DNA of 64,000 nt. Origin: Macrotis lagotis (taxonomy: Eukaryota > Chordata > Mammalia > Peramelemorphia > Peramelidae). The number at the start of each line of letters is the position of its first letter. Within the stretch, counting starts at the first letter, position 1. The position numbers and the translations under genes are program-made. The notes below the pieces were generated by a model. That model was not told where the DNA came from. It saw only the letters and a list, made by a program, of their open reading frames with translations, and made no database searches. Below, piece by piece: positions 1 through 10,881 of the stretch. The DNA lies in assembly GCF_037893015.1 (NCBI RefSeq), contig NC_133666.1, positions 158,332,498-158,396,497 on the forward strand, written 5' to 3'.

Positions 1-131
1 TTTTTTGCAAGGCAAATGGGGTTAAGTGGCTTGCCCAAGGCCACATAGCTAGGTAATTATTAAGTGTCTGAGACCGGATTTGAACCCAGGTACTCCTGAC
101 TCCAGGGCTGGTGCTTTATCCACTCTGCCCC
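1..131 (-). repeat. tRNA-derived SINE (WSINE/CORE type)
   Basis: Reverse complement of the SINE consensus shared by many copies here. It runs from a T-run, the complement of the A-tail, through a 'ggttaagtggcttgcccaagg' block and an 'ggtaattattaag' block to a degenerate 'ccactctgcccc' head. The element may extend beyond the left edge of the window. Confidence 0.85.
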
Positions 132-252
132 AACATTTTAAAAGGTTAAACAGCCTCAGGCTAGTTAATTAGTGGTTTAGCATCGGGGAAATTTGATTAA
201 TATTTTTTGAAGTTTAATCTGGTCTGTGGAATGCACATACTTCCCCTCTCCC

Positions 253-336
253 CCAAGGCAATCCAGGTTAAGTGACAAGAGTCTGAGGCCATGTCCAGGG
301 TTGGTGCTCTATCTACTGGACCACCTAGTTTTCCCA
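253..336 (-). repeat. Decayed SINE fragment
   Basis: Short internally deleted antisense match to the same SINE family ('caaggcaat', 'gtctgaggc', 'gtgctctatctactgg', 'ccacctag'). The middle of the element is missing. Confidence 0.6.
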
Positions 337-339
337 CAC

Positions 340-1680
340 ACACACTCTCATTTTTTAAAAAAATTTTTTAAATTTATTTTTATTTTGTACTTAACAAATG
401 ACAAATATGAGCATTTTATATATAAAACAGAAAAAGAAGAATGCATATGAAGCCACAAATATTTATTGTGTATAGTTTGCTTTTCTTTTTAAGTATATAA
501 TGAATTCAACATGTAATTTTCAAATTATTCATCTTGTCTATGCTTCCTTCTGGCCTTCATTTCTTTCTTCCTTCTCCATTCTTCCTGTTCCATTCCTACT
601 CCTATCCTTCTTTCCTCAACTATTCACAAAATTATATAGGGAGGAGAGGGAGAGGTTGGTGTAGTAGGTAAAATATTCCCCCAAGTGACTGATATAGGTG
701 GAGACTGTGAAGTCCACAGGCTTGGACCAATGTCTGCTATTCCAGCTGGGGCCACTGTCACATTCACTAAATCTCTGGCAACAGATGGTATGGAGTAGAG
801 GGAGAGCTCAAACCAGAATGATGATTTCTTCATGAAAGCATCATGTAAGATGAGAATGACAAGGAAGTTGCATGAAATTCATTGGTAATAGGTAACAACT
901 TTTTTACACTGTCCATAGACCTTTGGGTGACCTGCAATTTGATTCCTCTGAGATTTCTTATTACCTGAATATATTGTATCAACAAAAGAACATTGGTTTT
1001 TTATTTAAGGAAGAAGCTTGGGAGTCATTAAAACCTTGGGTTCTTGAAGGTTATGCCGGCAGAGTCCAAACTATGATAAGTTTTACCATATTGGAAAGTC
1101 TTCAAGTATGGTCCACAAATCAGGGTAAGAGATTTTTCAGCCTAGTCAAACATGGAGGAGCTCCTCACTAGTAGACTGGTCAATGGGATGAATTCTTTAG
1201 CCATAACAACCCATGAAACAAAAATACAAAATGACCTCAGGCCTATGTCATCCTCCTTTGTTTTTTTTGCAGCAAAAATGTCAGCATGGTAGAAAGGGTG
1301 GCAAAAGATGTCATCAAGAATGTCATAATTTGAGACCTTAAAACATTAACTTAAGCAAACCTAAAATAATTGTCCAACAAACAGAATCAACTCAATTACC
1401 AGAATAATTTGAAAAATATTAAGAGAGACAGTCTGGTCAGCATGTTTTATTGGTTCTGAAAAAACTGGGAAATGCTTCTTCAGGAGGGTGACATCCCTAT
1501 TATGCCAACTTAGCAGTCAAGCTTTTGTTAGGTCAGTAGAAATAGAGATAGAGGAAAATAAGCTCAGTGAGAAATTCCTTCCTATATTTTCAGTCTTCTT
1601 GCATATTTCTGTCTTCTAATTCACCCTATAATCTAGTCAAACTAGGAGAAATAAAGGAGAAAGGGAATAAGTATTTATAT
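340..1680. other. No recognisable gene
   Basis: AT-rich non-coding stretch. The short open frames carry no recognisable domain, and I see no RNA gene or regulatory element I can support. A pyrimidine-rich segment lies at 540-620. Confidence 0.5.
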
Positions 1681-2065
1681 AGTGTTTACTGTGAAAAAGA
1701 ACTATGCTGTGTGTTTTTTTACAAATAATATCTCATTTGATCTTTTTTTTTCAAGACAATGGGGTTAAGTGGCTTGCACAAGGCCACATGGCTAGGTAAT
1801 TATTAAGTGTCTGAGGCCAGATTTGAATTCAGGTACTCCTGACTCCAAGGCTGGTGCTCTATCTACTGTGCCACCTAGCCGTCCCTCATTTGATCTTTAT
1901 AAAAGCCCTGAGAGGTAGGAGCTTTTTATTATTCCCATTTTACAGTTGAGAAAACTGAATCAATCAAAGATTAAGTAATCTTCTTATTGTCACACAGCTA
2001 GTAAATGCCTGAAATCATATTTGAACTCAGGTCTTCTTGACTCCAGGTCCAGTGCTCCACTGTGC
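1681..2065 (-). repeat. MIR-type CORE-SINE, split by a younger SINE
   Basis: Both flanks of the SINE at 1745-1885 together read as an antisense MIR: 'tatctcatttgatc' plus 'cattttacagttgagaaaactga', 'gtcacacagctagtaaatg' and 'tttgaactcaggtcttcttgactcca'. The insertion duplicated 12 bp of the MIR. Family assignment is from the recognisable CORE region. Confidence 0.75.
1745..1885 (-). repeat. SINE with target-site duplication
   Basis: Nearly full-length antisense SINE. The 12-bp direct repeat 'tcatttgatctt' flanks it at 1733-1744 and 1886-1897, which is the mark of L1-driven insertion. It lies inside a MIR, so it is younger than the MIR. Confidence 0.9.
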
Positions 2066-2089
2066 CAATGGTTGCCTTTGGTCTTACTG

Positions 2090-2560
2090 GCTATTACTCA
2101 CACATGATGTTCCATTTCCCTGTCTTCCTGCCTTTGCACTCATTGTTGCTGTTTCCATGTCTTGTATGCTCTCCCTTGCATCCCTGCCTCTCAGAATTCC
2201 TGACTTCCTTTAACTCCTAAACCTGGAACTTGAAGCATTCTGTTATATTTTTCTGCAATATGGAAGAATTATGTTTCATTATCTATTTTCTTAACTTCTC
2301 TCTATCCTTCTTCATCATATCTTTAACTGCCTATTGGGCATCTCAAACTGGATGTCTCATAGGTATCTTAAATTCAGTATGTCTAAAATGGAACTCATTA
2401 TTCCTTTCCCCCCATCAAAACTCTTCTGTCTTTCAAACTTTTCTATTACTATCAAGGGGACTTCCATCCTCCCAATTACCTAGATACCCAATCTAGATGT
2501 CATACTCAAATATTCACTCTTTTTCACTCCTGCTAAGTTCTGTCAATTCTCCCTTTGTGA
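2090..2560 (+). repeat. Old interspersed repeat, left part
   Basis: Pyrimidine-rich old repeat with the phrase 'tattgggcatctcaaactgga'. The same phrase recurs in reverse complement at 44.38 kb, so this is a dispersed family. I cannot name it with confidence. The L1 fragment at 2562-3375 appears to have inserted into it, and it resumes at 3440-3800 ('ctctggttcaggtccttagc', 'gatctgaccatgacatgg'). Confidence 0.55.
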
Positions 2561-2561
2561 G

Positions 2562-3375
2562 GGAACTGGGTCAACTTTGTAAAAATAAGAATGGTTCCCC
2601 AATTGATAAATGTTCAAAGGATATAAATATGCAGTTTTCAGAAAAAAGAAATCAAAACTATCAATGACCATATTTTTAAAATGTTCTAAATGATTAGAGA
2701 ATGCAAATGAAAACAACTCTGAGGTACCCCCTCACACCTATCAGATTGGCTATCATGACAGAAAAGGAAAATAACAAATCCTAGTGGAAATGTAGGAAAA
2801 TAGATATTCTAATGTACTGAGAACAAATTGTGCCCAATGAACTATAGAACATTGACCTAACAATTTCACTACTAGGTCTGCATCTCAAAGAGAATAAAGA
2901 AAAAGGAAAAGAATCTATACATATAAAAATATTTATAGCAAATCTTTTTGTGTTGGTAAAGAATTAGAAATTGAAGGGATGTCTACCAATTAGGGCATGG
3001 CTGAACAAGTTGTGGCATATGGTAATGGAATATAAGAAATGATAAAGGAGATAGATTGAGAAAACCTGGAAAATTTTATGTGAACTAATACAAAGTGAGC
3101 AGACCAGGAGAAATTGTACACAGTAACAGCAATATTGTAATGATAATCAATTTTGAAAAACTTAGCTACTTGATTAAGATAATGATCTAAGACAATTCTG
3201 AAGGACTGTCCATGAAAAAATGAATGGTATCTACCTCTAGACAGAAAACTGATAAAGTGTAGATTGAAGATTGTTTTTCACATTTTTGACTTTATTTTGC
3301 AACATAGGTAATATGGGAATATGTTTTGTATGACCTTACATGTATAATTGATATTTTTTTTTGTCTTTTAAAAGG
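2562..3375 (+). repeat. L1 ORF2 3' end and 3' UTR fragment
   Basis: Degraded sense-strand L1. It contains blocks recurring in the other L1 copies here: 'gattagagaatgcaaatgaaaac', 'cacacctatcagattggc', 'atttatagcaaatctttttgtg' and 'catatggtaatggaatat'. The open frame is destroyed by many indels. It ends near the T-rich tail at about 3350. Confidence 0.8.
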
Positions 3376-3439
3376 GTGAGGGAGGAATTGAAGACAGGAA
3401 ATTTAGAACTCAAAGTTTTTTAAATCAATGTTAAAATTT

Positions 3440-3800
3440 TTTTTTAAAAGATTTTATTTTGTAACAACTCATCCATGTCCTCTTCTATCCTTTAACCCTG
3501 CTACTGCTCTGGTTCAGGTCCTTAGCACATCATGCCCAGTCTGTTACAATGGTCTTCTGGTTGGTGTTTCTCTACCAAGAGTTCTGGTTGGTGTTTCCCT
3601 GTCTCAGGTATCTGTCTCTTCTCTCCAGTCCATCCAATAATAAAGTGTCAAATTATTCTTCCTGAAGTGAAGATCTGACCATGACATGGGGAGAACACTA
3701 TTCAATAAATTACTATTGCATTTGGGTTAAAATATCAAATCCTCTGTTTGATTTCCAGAGTTGTTGTGAGACTACAATGAGATGCTATGTGTAAAACATT
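3440..3800 (+). repeat. Old interspersed repeat, right part
   Basis: Continuation of the repeat at 2090-2560 beyond the inserted L1 fragment. It carries 'gctctggttcaggtccttagc' and 'gtgaagatctgaccatgac'. No coding content remains. Confidence 0.5.
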
Positions 3801-3867
3801 TGACAGACTTATAATACTGCTTAAATGCTGACTTTTGCTATTATCATTAATGTAAAACTATAGTAGT

Positions 3868-4000
3868 GGGGGTGACTAGGTGGCGCAGTGGATAGAGCAC
3901 CGGGCCTGGAGTCAGCAGTCAAAATCCAGCCTCAGACACTTAATAATTACCTAGCTGTGTGGCTTTGGGAAGCCACTTAACCCCTTGCAAAAAAAAAAAA
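3868..4000 (+). repeat. SINE, sense
   Basis: Sense copy starting 'gggggtgactaggtggcgcagtgg' and ending in an A-run after 'taaccccttgc'. The B-box-like 'agcagtcaaaatccag' is mutated relative to other copies. Confidence 0.9.
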
Positions 4001-4184
4001 CAACCCTCAATAATTAAAAAAAAACTGTATTAGTGATCATCAGCCTACAAGGGAAGAAATTAAATTCAAATCACATCTTGCATCACGTAGTTGTGCCTGC
4101 CCATTCTCATTCTTTTTGTACTGACTCTGACAATCATATCAAAGATAATAGTCTTAATCATTTCAAATTATCTTTTCTTTTCCT

Positions 4185-4345
4185 AGGCCAGCAGTTCTGT
4201 ATGCGTCTGGTCTGGGAACCTTTGAGGGTTTTTTTGAGACTCTTTAGGAGGTTTAAAAGGTCAAAACTCTTTTCATAATGATGCTAGGATGTTTGAATTT
4301 CTGACACAGTGAATATTGATAAATATAACCTAGACAAACAAAAAT
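4185..4345. repeat. hAT-Charlie-like DNA transposon remnant
   Basis: The stretch from 'gccagcagttctgt' through 'aggtcaaaactcttttcataatgatgctag' resembles mammalian hAT-Charlie non-autonomous elements. No inverted termini or transposase frame survive. The assignment rests on recalled consensus similarity. Confidence 0.45.
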
Positions 4346-5476
4346 TCTTTGAAGTCCTAAATAATTTTTCTGGGTGTAAGGCATTCAGTTATCAAATAAC
4401 TAATTATATTGGAAAACTGGGAGGGGGAGGGGAAAGATGGTAGAGAAGGTCAGAAAATTTCAAGCTCTCCAGATTTCCTCCATGAAGAAGAAAGAATAGG
4501 TTGAATGTAAAGCAGCAAGAAAAAATACTCAAAAAAAAAAAACAAACCAAAAAAAGTCAAGAGTTGGGGTTGGGCAGAGATTATCCTGGGACAATTGGAA
4601 AAGACCTGAGGAAAGATTCCAGTGTTCATGGTTTGGCCCAAGTGAAGTGGAAACACCTGTGAGCCATCTCTGTTGAACCAATAAACAGTAAATCCTGGAG
4701 GCAGGTGAGTTGGGAGGCAAATTCATTCTCCACCATAGGAATTTTCAACTCCCCGACCCCTATACATTAAGGAGGATGGGGAGGACCAGACATCTGAGCA
4801 GGGGAAGTCTGAAGAACTGACCCTCTGCTATCAAGGGATGCCAGGCACAAATAGGTTGATTAAGATGTGGTCTTTGGTTGCTGCTGATGGTGAGAAGAAG
4901 ATAACTATAATAGATGAGTTGGTAGTGGGCTAGGAACTCTGCTGGCAGTGGGTACTTTAGGAAGGCTGAATTCCTGGTTTAGGCTCCAGGCCAGAGAGAG
5001 AGAGCTGAAGATTGCAGCTACTGGAGGATATATAGGAAGAATGTTTCCAGCACAATGCGTTCTGAGGTTGGGCCCAGACAAAGCTCAGAAAATAAAAAGT
5101 AAAAAAGGACCTTTGGCCTGTAGCACCATTCTGCATATTCAGGGCCTCAAGTTGATTATAATAATAAGCCACTAAAAATAAAAATAAAGATGTGTAAGCA
5201 AAAGAGAAAGAACCATAGACAGAGCCATAGTTAGCTATCATGGGGATAGAGATGATCTGGCTTCCTACTCAAAGGAAGATACTGAAGTAAAAAGAGTCAT
5301 TCCTAACCCATAGAGCTTATCAAATGGTCATAGCCCCAAAATAATTCTTAGAAAAACATAAAAAATGAATTTAAAAATCAAATACAAAAGATTAAGGAAA
5401 AATGAGAAAAATAAGAACAATCCAAGAAATTCAAGAAAATTCTGAAGTCAAACAACTGGAAAATGAGATCCAGAAT

Positions 5477-5624
5477 TTTTTTTTTTAGATTTCTCAAGGC
5501 AATGGGGTTAAGTGGCTTGCCCAAGGCCACACAGATAATTATTAAGTGTCTGAGGCTGGATTTGAACTCAGGTACTCCTGACTCCAAGGCCAGTGCTCTA
5601 TCCACTGTGCCACCTAGCCACCCC
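5477..5624 (-). repeat. SINE, antisense
   Basis: T-run followed by the antisense body 'caaggcaatggggttaagtgg' and the head 'gccacctagccacccct'. A few bases of the 'cacagctaggtaatt' block are lost. It is inserted in the old L1 ORF1. Confidence 0.9.
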
Positions 5625-5699
5625 TATCCAGAATCTTAAGGAAGAAAACAACTCCTTGAAAACTAGAATTGGGCAGGGGAAAATGGATGATATATGACA

Positions 5700-5940
5700 T
5701 CAAATGTTAGTGACTGTTGTGTGTGGGAGTGCTAAACCTTCATCTCCTGGTGTCCTTGAGCACCAGAGCCTTATTTTACTAAGTACCACAGGAATGGGAG
5801 TGGATTAGAGACTGGGAAGGATATTTAAGCACTTGTATTTTGGCAAATAAATGGAGACCTTGGAGTCTAGAGAGAAACTTGTCTTCTTTGTCTCCTGCCC
5901 CTTCAACGATCACCTGGAGAAGACTGAGGGAGCCCAGAAA
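5700..5940 (+). repeat. Possible solo LTR fragment
   Basis: A segment foreign to the surrounding L1. It has a TATA-like 'gatatttaag', an AATAAA signal in 'gcaaataaatgg' and a following pyrimidine-rich 'cttgtcttctttgtctcctg', the order expected of U3-R-U5. I could not place clean TG...CA ends or a target duplication. It could instead be another repeat. Confidence 0.35.
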
Positions 5941-6110
5941 GGGATTCAGCAATCAAGAAATAAAACAAAATCAGAGGCAATGTAAGAATTATTGAACAAC
6001 TTGAAAATTGAAATAAAAATCAATTTAGATATATTACAATAAAGAAGAAAAATGTCCCTGAAGTTTCTAGAACAAGAAAATAAAGTAGAAATAATAATAA
6101 TAAAAAGCCC

Positions 6111-6235
6111 CAGGGCAGCTAGGTGGCACAGTGGATAGAGCACTGGCCTTGGAGTCAGGAGTACCTGAGTTCAAATCCGGCCTCATTGCCTTGAAAAATC
6201 TAAAAAATCTAAAAAAACCCTAAAAAAATAAAAAA
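6111..6235 (+). repeat. SINE, sense, internally deleted
   Basis: Head 'cagggcagctaggtggcacagtgg' and B-box region 'gttcaaatccggcctca' run directly into 'ttgccttgaaaaatct'. The 'gacacttaataattacctagc...aacccc' body is missing. Confidence 0.85.
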
Positions 6236-6689
6236 TAAAAAGCCCCACCAATTATCACCTGAGAGATCTCAGGATAAAAATCTACAGAAATATCATAAAC
6301 AAATTCTAATGAATTCTAAAGTTCCCAGATTAAGGAAAAAATATGTGCAACAAGAAAAAAAACAATTCAAATATTGCCGAGTCACAAACAGACCTAGACC
6401 CAGAAGATACTATACTAAAAAACCACAGGACTTAGAATAATATATTTGAAAGAGCAAAAGAACAGGGGGTGCAACCAAAAATAACAAAGTTAAGTATAAT
6501 CCTGAATGAAAAAAGTGAACATTCAATGAACTGAAAGACTTTCAGGTATTTATCACAAAAAGACAAGAACTTAATGGAAAATTTGACATATATATTCAAG
6601 AGGAAAAAAAAGGCAAACATCAAAGATCAACTACAAGGAACTCAAGGTTAAACTATTTACTTTTTAATGTGAAAATGTTATCAATACTA

Positions 6690-6866
6690 TTCTTTTTTTA
6701 GTTTTTTTTTGTTGTTGTTTTGATTTTTTTTGCAAGGCAGTGGGGTTAAGTAGCTTGCCCAAGGCCACAGGGCTAGGTAATTATTAAGTGTCTGAGGCTG
6801 GATTTGAACTGAGTAGTCCTGACTCCAGGGCCAGTGCTCTATCCACTGCGCCACCTAGCTGCCCCA
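6690..6866 (-). repeat. SINE, antisense
   Basis: Long T-rich stretch, then the full antisense body 'gcaaggcagtggggttaag' down to 'cgccacctagctgcccc'. It lies inside the old L1. Confidence 0.9.
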
Positions 6867-7113
6867 TTCTCAATGTTCTTAAGACCGTCAGCAGTACTTG
6901 GTAGTTTGAAAGTAGGTGTGGGAGTGAACTGAGTATGATGGGGTGAATTTTTAAAAGATGATTCGATAGGGAAAGGTAAAAAATAACAATCATCTCAGAC
7001 AAATGAGGAATGAAAGGAAGAAATGATATAGAGGAAACAGGTCGAGGGTAGAAGACTGGTAGTGCTGGAACCTTATTCTCATTAGATCTGCTAACAGAGG
7101 GAACAACATAAAT

Positions 7114-7274
7114 GTTTTTTTAGGTTTTTTTTTTTTTGCAAGGCAAATGGGGTTAAGTGGCTTGCCCAAGACCACACAGCTAGGTAATTATTAAGTGTCT
7201 GAGACCGGATTTGAACCCAGGTACTCCTGACTCCAAGGCCAGTGCTTTATCCACTGCGCCACCTAGCCACCCCT
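7114..7274 (-). repeat. SINE with 14-bp target duplication
   Basis: Full antisense SINE flanked by the direct repeat 'ggaacaacataaat' at 7100-7113 and 7275-7288. The duplicated sequence belongs to the old L1. Confidence 0.92.
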
Positions 7275-8611
7275 GGAACAACATAAATTTAACAGGGCAT
7301 AAAAGTCTTCTAAATTTCTAAAGAAATAAGAGGATGAGGGGTTAAAATATGGAGGGAGGTAAGAAGGTTATGTTGATTAAGATTTAGGAGCTGGTGGAAC
7401 ATAAAGCTACAAAGAATAAGATATAGGAGGATTAGGGGAGAGGATAAGGGAGAGATTTTTTTAAAAGGGTGGGGTTTAGGGATGTAGTAGGTGGAAGTAT
7501 CCTTCTAAAGGAAGGAAAACTTACAAAGGTAAAAAAAGAGAAACACTGTAGTTAGAAAAATAGCATGAAAGAAAAATACAAATAATAATTATAATTTTGA
7601 ATATGAATGGGATAAACTCACCTGTAAAAGAAAATTGTATAGCAGAATGGATTAAAAATTAGAGACCAACAATATGATGCTTACAAAAATACATTTAAAA
7701 ATTAGTGTAACACAGTTATAAGAAATGACTGAAGTAGAATTTATAATGCTTTATGCAAAAAAAAACTAAGGGTTGCAATCATAATATCAGGTAAAGTTAA
7801 AGCTTAAAGTCATTTAATAAAAAGAGACAAACAGGGAAATGATATTATGATAAAAGGTACCATAGAAAATATCAGTAGGGGCGGAGCCAAGATGGCGACA
7901 AGAAGGGATGGAGTCTTAGGACCTCTCTGATAAAACTCATCAGCTAAGGACTCTAACTAAACTTTCGAGAGACAGAACCCACAAAGGGACCCAGTGAGGC
8001 AGTTCTTCTACTCAAGGTAACCTGGAAAAGAGCAGAAAGGCTCTGCTCCCAGGGTTGGAGGGGTGGCCCGCCAGAGCCAAAGAACTTCAGCCTCCCGGAG
8101 GCAGCCCCAGGGCGCTGGGAGTCTCAGCTCACAGCAGTGGGGGAGTCTCCTGAGCTGCACCCTGAGGAGCACCGGGCACAAAGTGGGGAAACAGTGGGGG
8201 ACTCTGCCAGAGCGAGCACGTGGAGCCCAGCCCTCCGGGCACACAGGGAGCAGCTTGGTCTTTCTGCAGCCCAGAGCCAGAAACAGAAGCAGGTGAGCTG
8301 GTAAGCAGGAGCCCCCAGGGCATGAGCCCATTGAGCTGAGGGAGGGGAGTGAAGAGAGAGAGAGAGACTGCCGAGCTCTGTCCTCTGCCTCTGGAACAGG
8401 ACTCTAGGGCTCTGACCACATTCAGATCCTGATCCCAGTCTAGGCCCCGCTATAGAACAGCAGGGCCCCCCCACCTCAGCCCCGTGGCAGAGGGAGGTGC
8501 ATATGGTCATTCACAGACCAGGAGGGAGGACAGAGTCTCACACACTGAGACCCTTGTGGGAGTGTCCCAAAAGCTCAGGAAGCACCCCCAAACCAGGCCC
8601 AGGCTGGGAAA

Positions 8612-9723
8612 ATGAGCAAGCAGAGAAACAAAAGGAAGACTATTGAGAAATATTTTGCAAATGAACCCAAGAAGGATCAAAATACTCAGTCTGAAGATGA
8701 GGAAGCACAAGCTCCTGCATCTAAAGACTCCAAGAAAAACAGAAATTGGGCTCAGGCTATGATAGAGCTCAAAAAAGACTTTGAAAATCAAATGAGGGAG
8801 TTGGAAGGAAAACTGGGAAAAGAAAGGAGAGAGATGCAGGAAAAACATGAAAATGAAGTCAGCAGCTTAGTCAAGGAAATCCAAAAAATGCTGAAGAAAA
8901 TAGCATGCTAAAAACCAGCTTAGGTCAAATGGACAAAACAGTTCAAAAAGTTATTGAGGAGAAGAATGCTTTAAAAAGCAAAATTGGCCAGATGGAAAAA
9001 GAGATAAGAAAACTCTCTGAGGAGAACAAATCCTTCAGACAAAGAACAGAATTCAGGGAGATTGATGAATTTACCAGAAATCAGGAATCAATACTTCAAA
9101 ACCAAAAAAATGAAAAATTAGAAGAAAATGTGAAATATCTCATTGAAAAAACAACTGATATGGAAAACAGACTTAGGAAAGATAATTTAAAAATTATTGG
9201 AATACCTGAAAGTCATGATCAGGAAAAGAGCCTTGACATTATTTTCAAAGAATCACTACAGGAAAATTGCCCTGATATTCTAGAAGCAGAGGGCAAAATA
9301 GAAATGGAGAGAATCCACTGATCCCCCAGAGAAAGAGATCCCAAAAAACCAACCCCTAGGAATATTATAGCCAAGTTCCAGAACTCCCAAGTCGAAGAGA
9401 AAATATTACAAGCAGCCAGAAGGACACAGTTCAAATATCGTGGAGCTGCAGTCAGGATCACACAGGACTTAGCAGCAACTACATCGTAAGCTCGTAGGGC
9501 TTGGAATGCAATATACAGGAAGGCAAAAGAGCTTAGAATGCAGCCAAGAATGAACTACCCAGCAAGGCTGAATGTCCTCTTCCAGGGAAAAAGATGGACT
9601 TTCAATGAACCAGGGGAATTTCAAATGTTCCTTTTGGAATGGCCAGAGCTGAACAGAAGCTTTGATCTTCAGATACAGGACTCAGGTGAAGCATGGAGAT
9701 TGGAGGAGAGGGGGGAAATATGA
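8612..9723 (+). pseudogene. HAL1/L1 ORF1p-like coding region, frameshifted
   Basis: L1 ORF1p is an RNA-binding trimeric chaperone with an N-terminal coiled coil, an RRM and a C-terminal domain. The first frame (8612-8911, 'MSKQRNKRKTIEKYFA...') and a second frame (8905-9321) give a long Lys/Glu-rich coiled coil. The second continues into the RRM-like 'LRKDNLKIIGIPESHD' region and stops at 9321. A third frame resumes with 'KFQNSQVEEKILQAARR' and, after an in-frame stop near 9487, ends at 9723 with the C-terminal segment containing 'NYPARLNVLFQGK'. At least two frame breaks and one stop separate the parts, so no full ORF1p can be made. Domain names follow the known L1 ORF1p family. Confidence 0.8.
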
Positions 9724-10189
9724 GGGACTTAATGAGGATGAACTGCATGTATTCCTGCATAGAAAAATGACACTGATAATACTCATATGAACCTTCTTAG
9801 TTAATAGAGCAGGTAGAGAGAGCTTTTATAGTTGAAGCACAGGAGAAAGCTGAATTCGAAGATAAAATATGGTGTAAAAATGGAGTCAATAGAAAAAAAG
9901 GGAAATGGAATGGGAGAAAGAAAAAGGAGGGGGGGGAATAGTCCAAGATATTTCACATAAGATTTTTTTTTTTATTACAATGAGCTATTGCAATGATATG
10001 GAAGGGGGAAGGCAAGGGAGAATGAGGGAACCTTTGCTCTCATCAGAGGTGGCTAGGAGAGGAAACAGCATATATACTCAATGGGGTATAGACATCTGGA
10101 GTAAGAAGGAGGGGGAAGCAGGGGGAAGGGGTGGGGATGTGAATAAAGGAGGAGAGGATGGACCATGGAGGGAGACTGGTCAGATATAA
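9724..10189 (+). repeat. HAL1 3' region, purine-rich
   Basis: Follows the ORF1 stop directly. Very G/A-rich on the + strand ('aaaaaggaggggggggaat', 'ggaggggggaagcaggggg'), as is usual for L1-family 3' regions. It has no supportable coding frame. Confidence 0.6.
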
Positions 10190-10881
10190 CACATTTTCTT
10201 TCTTACTTCTTGCAAGGGGCTGGGATTGGAAGGCCTGCCCAGGACCATGGGGCCAGGTGGATGCTGGGCTTAAGGGGTGGTAGGGGGGCTCAGGGCTTCT
10301 TGGCCCCAGGACCAGGGATCTGTATGCTGAGCCAGTCAACGACCCTACAGCAGAGTCAGAGTGAAAGGAGAGAGAAAATAGAGTACATGGTAGTGGAGCA
10401 ATAAGAAAGGAGGGAGTTGTGATCAGCAATGGCAATGGTGGAAAAATATGGAAGTAACTTTTGTGATGGACTTATCATAAAGAATGAGATCCACCCATGA
10501 CAGAGTTGTTGGTGTTGGAACAAAGACTCAAGCACATTTTTTGTTATTATTATTTGGGGGAGGGTGCAGGGCAAGTGGGGCTGGATGGCCTGCCTGGGGC
10601 CACATAGCAGGGTGATCTTTGGGTGTCTAGGGCTGGATTTGGACCCGGGTGCTCCTGGCTCAAGGGCCAATGCTTTGTCTGCCACCCAGCCACCCCTACT
10701 ATTATTACCATTTTATTTTATTTTATTTTGGGTCTTTTTTTTCTTTTTTCTTTGGTTTTTGCAGGGCAGTAGGGATCGGGTGGCTTGGGTGATTGTTGGA
10801 TTTACGAGGCTGGATATGGATGGACTCGGGTGCTCATAGCTCCAGGGCTGGTGCTTCGTCCATTGCGCCACCTGGCCATAC
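10190..10881 (-). repeat. Three successive G-enriched SINE-like modules inside the HAL1 3' region
   Basis: Blocks at about 10190-10330, 10543-10697 and 10739-10881 each follow the antisense SINE order: T-run, 'gcaagg/gcaggg', 'cctgcc...gg', 'ggctggatttgg', 'gctcc..gctc..gggc', 'ccaccc/ccacctggcc'. Many A positions of the normal SINE are G here. They lie inside the single target duplication of the HAL1 and have no obvious duplications of their own, so they may be part of the element's consensus. Confidence 0.55.

Noticed and set aside
8008..8510. Minus-strand open frames of 96-128 codons at 8.0-8.5 kb
   Set aside because: They lie opposite the GC-rich HAL1 leader; composition-driven, no domain.
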